Source: CAWCGU01 sp963795195 (GTDB lineage: Bacteria > Actinomycetota > Thermoleophilia > Solirubrobacterales > 70-9). Taken from it: a stretch of 64,000 bases of DNA. Under the pieces are notes generated by a model. It saw only the letters and a program-made list of their open reading frames with translations, was not told where the DNA came from and did no database searches. A program made the position numbers and the translations under genes. Of the stretch, positions 35,777-42,310 are shown piece by piece; position 1 is the stretch's first letter, and the number at the start of each line of letters is the position of its first letter. The stretch is taken from contig CAWCGU010000003.1 of NCBI GenBank assembly GCA_963795195.1, positions 310,001 through 374,000 of the forward strand. Reading direction: 5' to 3'.

Positions 35777-35850
35777 GCCCCCGTAGCTCAGCTGGATAGA
35801 GCGGCGGTTTTCTAAACCGCGGGCCGCAGGTTCGAGTCCTGCCGGGGGTA
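35777..35850 (+). tRNA. tRNA-Arg (TCT anticodon)
   Basis: The acceptor GCCCCCG (35777-35783) pairs with CGGGGGT (35843-35849), discriminator A. The anticodon stem GCGGT/ACCGC encloses TTTCTAA, anticodon TCT. The T arm is GCAGG-TTCGAGT-CCTGC. CCA is not encoded. Its first 31 bases recur at 33372. Confidence 0.95.
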
Positions 35851-36037
35851 TTCGTTCCTCCAGCCAGGTTTCTGTCTGTCGATGCACAGCGAGTCGCAGC
35901 TGGGGTGTCCTGGATCTCGCTCGCTGTGCGAGCGCAGGGCAGGTCAGCGACCTGCTATTCGGCTGAGCAGCGGGCTGACCGTCCGGTTCTCCGTGAGCTC
36001 GCCGGGTGTGCCGCGCGGCAGTGGTTACGGTTTGCCC

Positions 36038-36673
36038 ATGGCCGTGACGGTTGATGAACTGCTCGTCGCCGATGAACCCGAGGCTTGGGGGGATCTGGGC
36101 TTCTCGCTGGATGGCGACTGCTGCGTGATCGGGGGCGTCAGGGTGCGACTGACGGGCCATGAGGTCGGTCGCGGCCTCGCCGGCTGGACCCTGCGAGGGG
36201 TGAGAAGCACGGAGCTCGACGGGCTCGAAACCGAGGTATCCGCCCGCGAGCCGCCAAGAGCCCCGGTCGAGCATCCGATCAGAGTGATCGGCATCGACCA
36301 CGTCGTCGCGATCACGCCTGCACTGCAACGAACGACGACCGCGCTGCAGGCGGCCGGACTCGATCTGCGCCGTATCCGCGAGGAGCCGACACCCGCCGGC
36401 GCACCCCGCCAGGCATTCTTCCGCCTGGGAGCCACAATTCTCGAGGTGGTTCAGGAACCGGACGAGGCGGTCGCGGACGCGGGAGGCGCCGACCGCCCGG
36501 CGTTCTTCTGGGGGCTTGCGCTGGCCACGCCTGACCTTGACACGACAGTTGCCGGCCTCGGTGATCGCGTCAGTGAGATCCGGGATGCAATTCAGCCGGG
36601 ACGACGGATCGCGACGCTGCGGCGCTCGGCGGGTCTCGGAGTGCCGATCGCGCTGATGACGCCACCCGTCTGA
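36038..36673 (+). CDS. VOC (glyoxalase-like) family protein
   Basis: A 211-residue cytoplasmic protein from an ATG at 36038. The second half has the beta-alpha-beta-beta-beta pattern of the vicinal-oxygen-chelate fold: IRVIGIDHVVAITPALQRTT with a candidate metal His, FFRLGATILEVVQEP with a candidate Glu, then FFWGLALATPDLDTTVAGLG. The N-terminal part may be a degenerate first module. No substrate can be inferred. It sits alone between tRNA-Arg and tRNA-His. Confidence 0.65.
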   Translation: MAVTVDELLVADEPEAWGDLGFSLDGDCCVIGGVRVRLTGHEVGRGLAGWTLRGVRSTELDGLETEVSAREPPRAPVEHPIRVIGIDHVVAITPALQRTTTALQAAGLDLRRIREEPTPAGAPRQAFFRLGATILEVVQEPDEAVADAGGADRPAFFWGLALATPDLDTTVAGLGDRVSEIRDAIQPGRRIATLRRSAGLGVPIALMTPPV

Positions 36674-36701
36674 CGAACCAAGCTAAATTTGACGGGAACG
36701 T

Positions 36702-36775
36702 GGTGGGCGTAGCTCAGTTGGTAGAGCTCCTGGTTGTGGTCCAGGTGGTCGCGGGTTCAAGTCCCGTCGCTCACC
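36702..36775 (+). tRNA. tRNA-His (GTG anticodon)
   Basis: G-1 at 36702 faces C73 at 36775, the extra pair unique to tRNA-His. The acceptor GTGGGCG pairs with CGCTCAC. The anticodon stem CCTGG/CCAGG encloses TTGTGGT, anticodon GTG. The T arm is GCGGG-TTCAAGT-CCCGT. No encoded CCA. The 3' half from the anticodon loop onward is repeated at 38730 and 39787. Confidence 0.95.
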
Positions 36776-36792
36776 CCTCGTGAAAGCCCCGC
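36733..36792 (+). repeat. tRNA-His attachment-type repeat, copy 1 (within the intact gene)
   Basis: The 60 bases from the anticodon loop through the 3' end of tRNA-His into the first arm of the terminator are identical to 38730-38789. 57 of them (36734-36790) are identical to 39787-39843. This is the classic shape of an att site for a tyrosine recombinase that crosses over in the anticodon loop and restores the tRNA. Confidence 0.85.
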
Positions 36793-36807
36793 GTGACGCG
36801 GGGTTTT
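36787..36807 (+). terminator. Rho-independent terminator after tRNA-His
   Basis: A perfect 7-bp stem CCCCGCG/CGCGGGG with a TGA loop, followed by TTTT. Its first arm belongs to the repeated att sequence. The second arm is specific to this copy. Confidence 0.8.
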
Positions 36808-36851
36808 CGCTTTTCGGGGCTCGGGGCTCGGGCGCCCACTGGAGGCTCCGA

Positions 36852-36870
36852 GGTAGCAATGAGGTAGCAA
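36852..36870 (+). repeat. Paired direct repeats GGTAGCAA (arm-type site candidate)
   Basis: GGTAGCAA occurs at 36852-36859 and 36863-36870, 11 bases apart start to start, about 60 bases inside the first tRNA-His cassette. The same octamer pair, 12 bases apart, occurs just before att copy 2, and a near pair just after copy 3. Short, helically phased direct repeats near att cores are typical of integrase arm-binding sites. Confidence 0.55.
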
Positions 36871-37303
36871 GTCGGCGCAACTCTTCCCACCGGACGGGAC
36901 GAGCGGTATTGGCTAGCGAGAACGAGCGAGTCAGTCCTAGAATTCGTTTTGGGGAGGAGGCGCAGCGTCGAAGAGAGCTGGGATCACAGGGGCGGACGCG
37001 GTCGCGGTGGCCTATCCCTGCGTCTCTCCGGCAGCAGATACGGCCGCATCGACAGCTAGCCGCTTTCGTCCATTGCGGAACGTTTCGGTTTGCATGGGGA
37101 GGAGGCGTCCGCGACCGCTGCGCGCTTGCTCCCGCTTTCACGCGAAGGGAGAAGCGAGCTGACCCCGCCGGGCCGATCCGCCGACTCCCAGAGGCCGCAC
37201 TGCCGTACCGACAAGCCTAAGATCCGGCTTGGAGCCCAACCACAGGCCAGCCACGAAGTCCGGCGGCCTCGCTTTGCGAGAGTTTCGCGCCGCTCGCAGC
37301 CGA
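36871..37303. other. Non-coding part of tRNA-His cassette 1
   Basis: No convincing gene is present in these 433 bases. Open frames here lack ribosome-binding sites, family resemblance or plausible coding character, and neither strand shows remnants of an integrase. The stretch is locally richer in A and T than its surroundings (for example around 36910-36950). Confidence 0.5.
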
Positions 37304-38413
37304 TCAGCCGAGCTTGTGGTTCTTTGAGCGAGCCTCGACGCAGTGAGCGACGCCCGCTTCCTCGCTCGTCCCAACCTTTGCGTAGTAGGTGCCTTCCCTG
37401 TCGGGGGCGCCGACGACGAACTTGCCCTTCGCGTCGGTCTTGTCGTTGCCCATCTTCGGGTCCTTGCCGGGTTTCTTGCGAAATACGGTCACCGTCTCTT
37501 CGGTGGCGCATATTCCACGGGGCGAGAGCACTCCGCGGAATGCTCCGCGTTTGTAATTGAGGGTGAGCGAGCGTTCGATATTCGGGCAGCCATCCGCGGT
37601 GGCAGCCGAACTGCTCGGGCAAGCGTCGGCGGAATCGGAAGTTCCGTCACCGTCTGAGTCGGGTGGCGACGGGCAGCCGTTGTTGGCGAGCGCCCCAGCG
37701 ACCAGCGGGCATGCGTCGACCGCATCCGTGGCGCCGTCGTTGTCGTCGTCGTCGTCGCATGCATCGCCCTTACCGTCACTATCGGTGTCGAGCTGGTTCG
37801 CGTTGGCCGCGGACAGGCAGTTATCGTTTGCGTCGGGGACGCCGTCGCCATCTGCGTCTGGCGGAAATGGCGGCGGATTCGATGCTAGGGACACATCGTC
37901 GAGCTTGAAACCGCGGGTATTGCCGGAGGGAGTGGACAGGGTCAACGTATGGATGCCTCCGTCGGCGAACGCCGAGACGCTGGCAGTGAACTGCACATAG
38001 CCTGCAAGGACGTTGGGACTCTGGCTGAATACCGGTGTTCCGTCGATTTGCGCAATGAAGGTCGAGGTCCCCGGCGCGTTGCTGTCGTTGTCGAGATAGA
38101 AGCTGAGGGTCGCCGGAGGAGACCCGATCGCCACTTGCTGGCTGATGGTGGCGACAGTGGTGGTTGGGAAGTACACGTACCAGGAACCGGTTCGAGCGGT
38201 GAGAGGAGGACATCCGGACGGGTCGTCGTGGCCCTTACACGCTTTTGCCGGGGCGTTCACCGTCCACGGAGAATCGGGGGCGCCAGGCTCGAAGGCCTCG
38301 AAGCTCCCGTCCTGGACGTTCTCCGCCGCCGACGCCGGCGTGGCTGTCGCCAGCACACCAAGCATCGCAGCGACCTCCGCAAACCTCCTGATTCCGAGCC
38401 CGCTCCTACCCAT
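37304..38413 (-). CDS. Secreted protein with carbohydrate-binding-like domain and thrombospondin type-3 repeats
   Basis: A 369-residue protein from the ATG at 38413 with a signal peptide (FAEVAAMLGVLATATPASA). The mature N-terminal domain begins ENVQDGSFEAFEPGAPDSPW and has the beta-sandwich feel of choice-of-anchor or CBM-like domains (GSWYVYFPTTT, LSFYLDNDSNAPG, GFKLDDVSL). Acidic calcium-binding repeats follow (PPDADGDGVPDANDNC, DTDSDGKGDACDDDDD, DSDGDGTSDSADACP). The basic C-terminal domain (NYKRGAFRGVLSP) occurs in other secreted proteins of this lineage. It is the only clear gene in the first tRNA-His cassette. Confidence 0.8.
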   Translation of the reverse strand: MGRSGLGIRRFAEVAAMLGVLATATPASAAENVQDGSFEAFEPGAPDSPWTVNAPAKACKGHDDPSGCPPLTARTGSWYVYFPTTTVATISQQVAIGSPPATLSFYLDNDSNAPGTSTFIAQIDGTPVFSQSPNVLAGYVQFTASVSAFADGGIHTLTLSTPSGNTRGFKLDDVSLASNPPPFPPDADGDGVPDANDNCLSAANANQLDTDSDGKGDACDDDDDNDGATDAVDACPLVAGALANNGCPSPPDSDGDGTSDSADACPSSSAATADGCPNIERSLTLNYKRGAFRGVLSPRGICATEETVTVFRKKPGKDPKMGNDKTDAKGKFVVGAPDREGTYYAKVGTSEEAGVAHCVEARSKNHKLG

Positions 38414-38626
38414 CGCGACAATCGTACCTTGAGCGCCATCGCCAGACAAGCCGCTACGGCATCGGAACACGCTTGATGTCGCGCACCGTCACCTTGATGC
38501 GACATCCCGACGAAGCACCGGTGAAGGAGAAGTCCTGGCACCGCTTTCGCAATGGGCGAAAAGCAGCAGTCACTCGCACCAAGTGCGAGCTTGCCGTAAC
38601 CCATGCAAAGCGGGAGCCAGCTCCGG
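38414..38626. other. Intergenic part of tRNA-His cassette 1 upstream of the TSP3 gene
   Basis: About 210 bases that should hold the leftward promoter of the TSP3-repeat gene. No clear -35/-10 pair, terminator or additional gene was found. Confidence 0.4.
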
Positions 38627-38646
38627 GGTAGCAACCGGGGTAGCAA
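38627..38646 (+). repeat. Paired direct repeats GGTAGCAA before att copy 2
   Basis: GGTAGCAA at 38627-38634 and 38639-38646, spaced 12 bases start to start, about 85 bases before the second tRNA-His 3' fragment. They match the pair at 36852. Together the two pairs would flank the att core of a circularised cassette 1, as P and P' arms do. Confidence 0.55.
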
Positions 38647-38729
38647 AGCGAGCAAACTTCAGCGAACCTCAGGTGACCTCAACGCAGCTCACAGGCACGG
38701 AGGGACCTGAGCGGCGACCGTCCGGTGAA

Positions 38730-38789
38730 GTTGTGGTCCAGGTGGTCGCGGGTTCAAGTCCCGTCGCTCACCCCTCGTGAAAGCCCCGC
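38730..38789 (+). repeat. tRNA-His 3'-half att repeat, copy 2
   Basis: 60 bases identical to 36733-36792: half of the anticodon loop, the anticodon stem 3' strand, variable loop, T arm, acceptor 3' strand and 17 bases of downstream flank. No tRNA 5' half precedes it and no terminator completes it, so it is not a gene. It marks the junction between two cassettes. Confidence 0.88.
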
Positions 38790-38898
38790 AATTGATCGCC
38801 AGCAACTTTGCTCGGGGTTGGTACATCTGTGCGTCGACTGACCGTAGTGATCGGGGCTATCGGCGATAATGCGGCTTCACCACCAGGAGGAGGGAATG

Positions 38899-39618
38899 AT
38901 GAGCAGGAGATTTGGGGTCTTGACGGCGGCGGGTGCCGTGGCGGCGATGCTGTTGATGCCAGCGGCGGCTTTGTCGTCGCACGTCGCGGGTGCGACCTAC
39001 ACCGGGACGATCGAAGGGGGCGGAACGGTCGAGGTTGATATCTCGGCCGACGGGTCGTCGGTGACCCGTTTTGCCGTGACCGACCTGCCGACGACTGCGA
39101 CCCAGGGTGGGCAGTGCCCGGCGCTGACGACAACTGCATTCACGGGCAGCGTCCCGTCCATGGAGCTGAGCGCTGATCCACCTCGCCATTTCTTCAGCAC
39201 AATGGCCGGCCCGACCGAGGGGATGGGCGGGCCGCTTGAGTTCGACGTTTACGACGATCGTCCCAACGAGATCAGCGGCCGGCTCGCCTACAGCGAGAAC
39301 GGCTGCGGGAACGTGGATCCCAGAGGTGGCTTCCCCGGGCAGAACGTCAGCTGGAACGCGACGACGGGGGGCGGTTGCTTCAACTCTGAGGCCTACCTGA
39401 CCGCGAAGGCGAACCTCGAATCGGCGACCACCAACGAGGCGGCCCTGGCCGCGAAGTTCAAGAAGCTGACCGAAAGGATGAAGCGGGCCCGGGCGAAGGG
39501 CAACGTGAAGGCCGCCAATCGCGCGAAGAAGGCGCGACGCAAGGTTGCGCCTCTGTGGAAGGAGGCTCGCGAAGTGAGGGCGGACGCAGAGTCCGTGTTT
39601 CGGTTCGCGTGCCCGTGA
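38899..39618 (+). CDS. Secreted hypothetical protein with basic C-terminal helix
   Basis: ATG at 38899 lies 8 bases after AGGAGG (ATG at 38896 is too close). The signal peptide is FGVLTAAGAVAAMLLMPAAALS. The mature domain (GATYTGTIEGGGTVEVDISADG) has a repeated beta pattern and two cysteine pairs (GQCPALT, ENGCGN, GGGCFN, FACP). The last 75 residues form a long Lys/Ala-rich helix (AKFKKLTERMKRARAKGN) that could be a coiled coil. No named family. It is the only gene in the second tRNA-His cassette, 0.1 kb inside it. Confidence 0.75.
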   Translation: MSRRFGVLTAAGAVAAMLLMPAAALSSHVAGATYTGTIEGGGTVEVDISADGSSVTRFAVTDLPTTATQGGQCPALTTTAFTGSVPSMELSADPPRHFFSTMAGPTEGMGGPLEFDVYDDRPNEISGRLAYSENGCGNVDPRGGFPGQNVSWNATTGGGCFNSEAYLTAKANLESATTNEAALAAKFKKLTERMKRARAKGNVKAANRAKKARRKVAPLWKEAREVRADAESVFRFACP

Positions 39619-39680
39619 CCTCATAGGTCGGCGGGGAGAGCGCTTCCACGACGGTGGCGCCTAGGCCCTTGGCGGAAACA

Positions 39681-39701
39681 GGGCATCAAATAGGGCATCA
39701 A
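39681..39701 (+). repeat. Paired direct repeats GGGCATCAA before att copy 3
   Basis: GGGCATCAA at 39681-39689 and 39693-39701, spaced 12 bases, about 85 bases before the third tRNA-His fragment. The geometry equals that of the GGTAGCAA pair before copy 2 but the sequence differs. This suggests a second cassette that used a different integrase. Confidence 0.5.
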
Positions 39702-39786
39702 TCTGGAGACAAGAGGGCTCGACCTCACGCAAGTAGAAGCAACTGAGAACAACTAGAACCGGGCACGATCAAGCCGGACTAGGGAT

Positions 39787-39843
39787 TTGTGGTCCAGGTG
39801 GTCGCGGGTTCAAGTCCCGTCGCTCACCCCTCGTGAAAGCCCC
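39787..39843 (+). repeat. tRNA-His 3'-half att repeat, copy 3
   Basis: 57 bases identical to 36734-36790. It runs straight into a complete terminator, so this copy probably represents the original chromosomal 3' end of tRNA-His that was displaced from its gene by the insertions. Confidence 0.88.
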
Positions 39844-39860
39844 CGCTTCGGCGGGGTTTT
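39841..39860 (+). terminator. Rho-independent terminator after att copy 3
   Basis: Stem CCCCGC/GCGGGG closed by a TTCG tetraloop and followed by TTTT. This is a strong, typical tRNA-operon terminator, now about 3 kb from the intact tRNA-His. Confidence 0.85.
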
Positions 39861-39904
39861 CACGTTGTCGGGTCGCCTCTTCGCGAGTTGGTAAACAGCC
39901 CCGA

Positions 39905-39923
39905 GGTAGTGTGGAGGTAGCAA
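39905..39923 (+). repeat. Direct repeats GGTAGTGT/GGTAGCAA after att copy 3
   Basis: GGTAGTGT at 39905 and GGTAGCAA at 39916-39923, 11 bases apart and about 62 bases after copy 3. The spacing from the att core is the same as for the pair after copy 1. This raises the possibility of a third cassette to the right. Confidence 0.45.
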
Positions 39924-39973
39924 ATAGGGCGTCGCCCGCCGGGCCATGCCCTAGTTACCTGCAAGCTGGAAGC

Positions 39974-40906
39974 CTAGGGCCTGTGCTGGCAGCCCTGTCC
40001 GGCCGGGGCGTTGCTCGTGAATTCGAGCGGTGGTCCGAGCTGGATTCCGTCGATAAACCATCGCAGCGAGTGAGCTCCCGGCCCGTCGCCGGGGCAGGAG
40101 ACGACCGAGTCGTGCAGGTTCTGGCCGTAGGGCGCACTGAACGGGTACGTCTCGCAGCGCTGCTCGCCGGTGGGGTTGGTGACGCACAGCTCGTAGGAGG
40201 TGGCGTCGCCCTGGTTCGCGATCCCGCCACCCCAGATGCCGAGGTGCGGGGCGTACAGCACCGCCGTGCAGAAGGCCTGCGAGACCGCATCCACGCCGTC
40301 GTAGTCGCAGAAATGGTGAACGATCTGGTCCGCGAGAACGGTCAAGATGAGCTGACCGCTCCCGTCGGCCTCCACGGCTCCACTCTTCACGCTCGTGCGG
40401 GTGCCGTCGCAGCGATCTTCCATCACCCATCGGGTGTCTGGCTTCTGGGCCTCCACGGTGCCAAAGCTCCCACGCATGCGGAATCGGCCGTTGACCTCGG
40501 CGGCCAGTCGGCGCTGCACTGCCGCAGGGGCATCGGCACCGAGCACGCAAGCGTTGGGGCCACCGCCCGTCAGATCCAGCTCTGTGACCGCTCCGTCCCG
40601 CCGCTGCTGGTCGATTGCGAACCCGCCTCGCGAGAACACCCCGTCGCTGAGCGGCCTGCCCTTCGCGCCGGCGGCGCGGACGCGCACCTTCCCGGCCGTC
40701 GCATCGATCACCGCTCCCATCCTGACCAGCGTTGGCGAGCCCGGCAGGCGCTGGAAGCGGCTTTCGCCGCGCTCCTTGACCAGGACCTTCCCCGACACGG
40801 TGCTGATTAGCGCGGTCTGTCCCGGCTTCGGCGCGGGCGCGGCCAGCGCGGACCCCGGGCCTGCCCATGCCACAAGCAAGGCAACCGAAACGAGACGCAA
40901 GGCCAT
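39974..40906 (-). CDS. Secreted FecR-like domain protein, paralogue A
   Basis: From the ATG at 40906 the protein has a signal peptide (LVSVALLVAWAGPGSALA) and about 310 residues. The first domain (ALISTVSGKVLVKERGE, PTLVRMGAVIDATAGKVRV) has the FecR-like beta pattern found in envelope proteins. A central segment, VMEDRCDGTRTSVKSGAVEA, is followed by a cysteine-containing domain (HHFCDYDG, ELCVTNPTGEQRCETYPF). It is clearly paralogous to the next gene upstream. An ATG at 40960 is an alternative start but would overlap that gene. Function unknown. Confidence 0.75.
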   Translation of the reverse strand: MALRLVSVALLVAWAGPGSALAAPAPKPGQTALISTVSGKVLVKERGESRFQRLPGSPTLVRMGAVIDATAGKVRVRAAGAKGRPLSDGVFSRGGFAIDQQRRDGAVTELDLTGGGPNACVLGADAPAAVQRRLAAEVNGRFRMRGSFGTVEAQKPDTRWVMEDRCDGTRTSVKSGAVEADGSGQLILTVLADQIVHHFCDYDGVDAVSQAFCTAVLYAPHLGIWGGGIANQGDATSYELCVTNPTGEQRCETYPFSAPYGQNLHDSVVSCPGDGPGAHSLRWFIDGIQLGPPLEFTSNAPAGQGCQHRP

Positions 40907-40941
40907 GGGCGCCCAGGCTAGCGGCCGGCGGCGCGCCTCCT

Positions 40942-42006
40942 CTATGGAATGCTGAGGCATCCCGCTCCCACCGGGCTGTCGACGGTGAAGCCGATCGGGG
41001 GGCCGAGCTGGACACCGGCGATCAGCCAACGCACCGAGTAGGCCCCGGCGCCGCGATCGGCCTGGCAGGACACGAACGAGTCGCGCAGCCCCGCACGCCC
41101 CTGGGGCTCGCTGAGCGGGTAGGTCGAGCAGCGCTCCTCCGCGGTCGGGTCCGTGAGGCAGAGGTCGTAGCTGGCGGCGTCGCCCTGATTCAGCAGTCCG
41201 GCGGCCCACAGCCCGATGTCGGGGGCGGAGTGGACAGACGTGCAGTACGTGCTCGAGACCGGGTCAAGCCCCTCGAAGTCGCAGTAGTACTGCACGACCT
41301 GGCCCGCCGATACGCGGAATTCGAGCTCGCCGCCTGTGTCCGTCTGCACCCTCCCACTGTTCACCGACACGCGGGTGCCGTCGCAGCGATCCTCCGTCAA
41401 CCACGTCGTCCCACGTGTGCTGGCGCTGCCGTGGCCGCCCTGGCTGGTGAACTTGCCGTTGCCCTTGCCCCACAGCTTCCGACCCACCCCGGATGAGGCG
41501 CCGGCGGCGCTGGCTTGGGCTTCGCATGCGCCCGTTTGTCCCCCCGAGAGCCTCAGCTTCGTGAAGCCTCGCGCGCGGCGGCTCTTGCTCTGGGAGATGA
41601 CGAAGCGTCCCGCCCAGAACTTTCCGTCGCTTACGTCGCCTTTGCCGGCGGCGGCGAGAACCCGCACGCGCCCATCCGTCGCGTCGATCACGCTGCCCAT
41701 CCGTATCAGCGTCGGCGACTGCGGCAAACGATGGAAGCGCTGATCGCCTGGCTCCTTTATCAGCACCGTGCCGGATGCGGTGTTGAGGACCGCCGTACGC
41801 CCGAGCTCGGGCTGGGGGGCGGCCGTGGCGGGCTGCGTGCCGACTAGGGCCGCAGCGGCTACTGCCAGGAAGAATCGCGCCTGCACCGTTCCGCTCAGAA
41901 CACGAGCGCGCCTGGTGAGTTGCGGCGCGCTGATCAAGCTCTGCCGGGTGGCTGCAGTCCAGCGAAGTCGGGCATCGGGATCGGTCGCCTCATCTGCGTC
42001 CACCAT
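40942..42006 (-). CDS. Secreted FecR-like domain protein, paralogue B
   Basis: About 354 residues from the ATG at 42006. A long basic N-terminal stretch precedes the hydrophobic signal or anchor (ARFFLAVAAAALVGTQPATAA). The mature part matches paralogue A module by module: SGTVLIKEPGDQRFHRLPQSPTLIRMG-type FecR-like start, WLTEDRCDGTRVSVNSGRV, YYCDFEGLDPVSSTYC and DLCLTDPTAEERCSTYPL. A tandem duplication is evident. The pair is probably co-transcribed (35-base gap to the ATG of A). The start region is unusual because no ribosome-binding site precedes it. Confidence 0.72.
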   Translation of the reverse strand: MVDADEATDPDARLRWTAATRQSLISAPQLTRRARVLSGTVQARFFLAVAAAALVGTQPATAAPQPELGRTAVLNTASGTVLIKEPGDQRFHRLPQSPTLIRMGSVIDATDGRVRVLAAAGKGDVSDGKFWAGRFVISQSKSRRARGFTKLRLSGGQTGACEAQASAAGASSGVGRKLWGKGNGKFTSQGGHGSASTRGTTWLTEDRCDGTRVSVNSGRVQTDTGGELEFRVSAGQVVQYYCDFEGLDPVSSTYCTSVHSAPDIGLWAAGLLNQGDAASYDLCLTDPTAEERCSTYPLSEPQGRAGLRDSFVSCQADRGAGAYSVRWLIAGVQLGPPIGFTVDSPVGAGCLSIP

Positions 42007-42024
42007 AGGAGGTTCTGGTCGCGG

Positions 42025-42295
42025 GTGAAATTCAATGCAACGGCTGGGGACGTCGAAGCTCCCCGTCGAGGTGCCCGGCGCGGGGGAGCTCGAGCTCTCC
42101 GGCAAGGGCGTTAAGCCGGTCAAGCAGGAGGTGGCCGGCGCGGCTGCGGTCAACCTGACGATCAAGCCCCGCCGACAAATCGCGAGGAAGCTCGATAACA
42201 CGGGCAAGGCGGTCGTTAGCGTCGACGTCACCTTCACGCCGACGGGCGGCGAGGCAAACTCCGAGTCGGCGAAGGTGAATTTGAAGGAGAGGTGA
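42025..42295 (+). pseudogene. C-terminal fragment of a secreted Ig-like protein
   Basis: Encodes VEVPGAGELELSGKGVK, NLTIKPRRQIARKLDNTG and VDVTFTPTGGEANSESAK, the lysine-rich C-terminal domain that ends many large secreted proteins in this group. There is no N-terminal part: coding similarity begins abruptly next to the 5' end of the divergent FecR-like gene, and the first few codons need a frame change. It is probably what is left of a longer gene after a deletion or cassette insertion. Confidence 0.55.
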
Positions 42296-42310
42296 GCCCG
42301 GCCGCCTGAC

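Noticed and set aside
35723..36328. Leftward frame containing IPPAGLEPAARGLENRRS
   Set aside because: Antisense of tRNA-Arg, another classic false protein; the rest is the reverse of the VOC gene.
36683..37141. Leftward frame ending in GERRDLNPRPPGPQPGALP
   Set aside because: This peptide is the antisense of tRNA-His, a well-known source of spurious protein predictions. The upstream part has no coding character.
36733..39843. CRISPR array suggested by three identical 57-60 base repeats
   Set aside because: Spacings of about 2 kb and 1 kb, protein-coding cassettes between copies and identity with tRNA-His exclude a CRISPR array.
36793..42030. An integrase gene or remnant in the tRNA-His cassettes
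   Set aside because: Both strands were read for tyrosine-recombinase motifs (R...HxxR...Y) and for large-serine-recombinase features; none was seen. The elements appear to depend on an integrase elsewhere.
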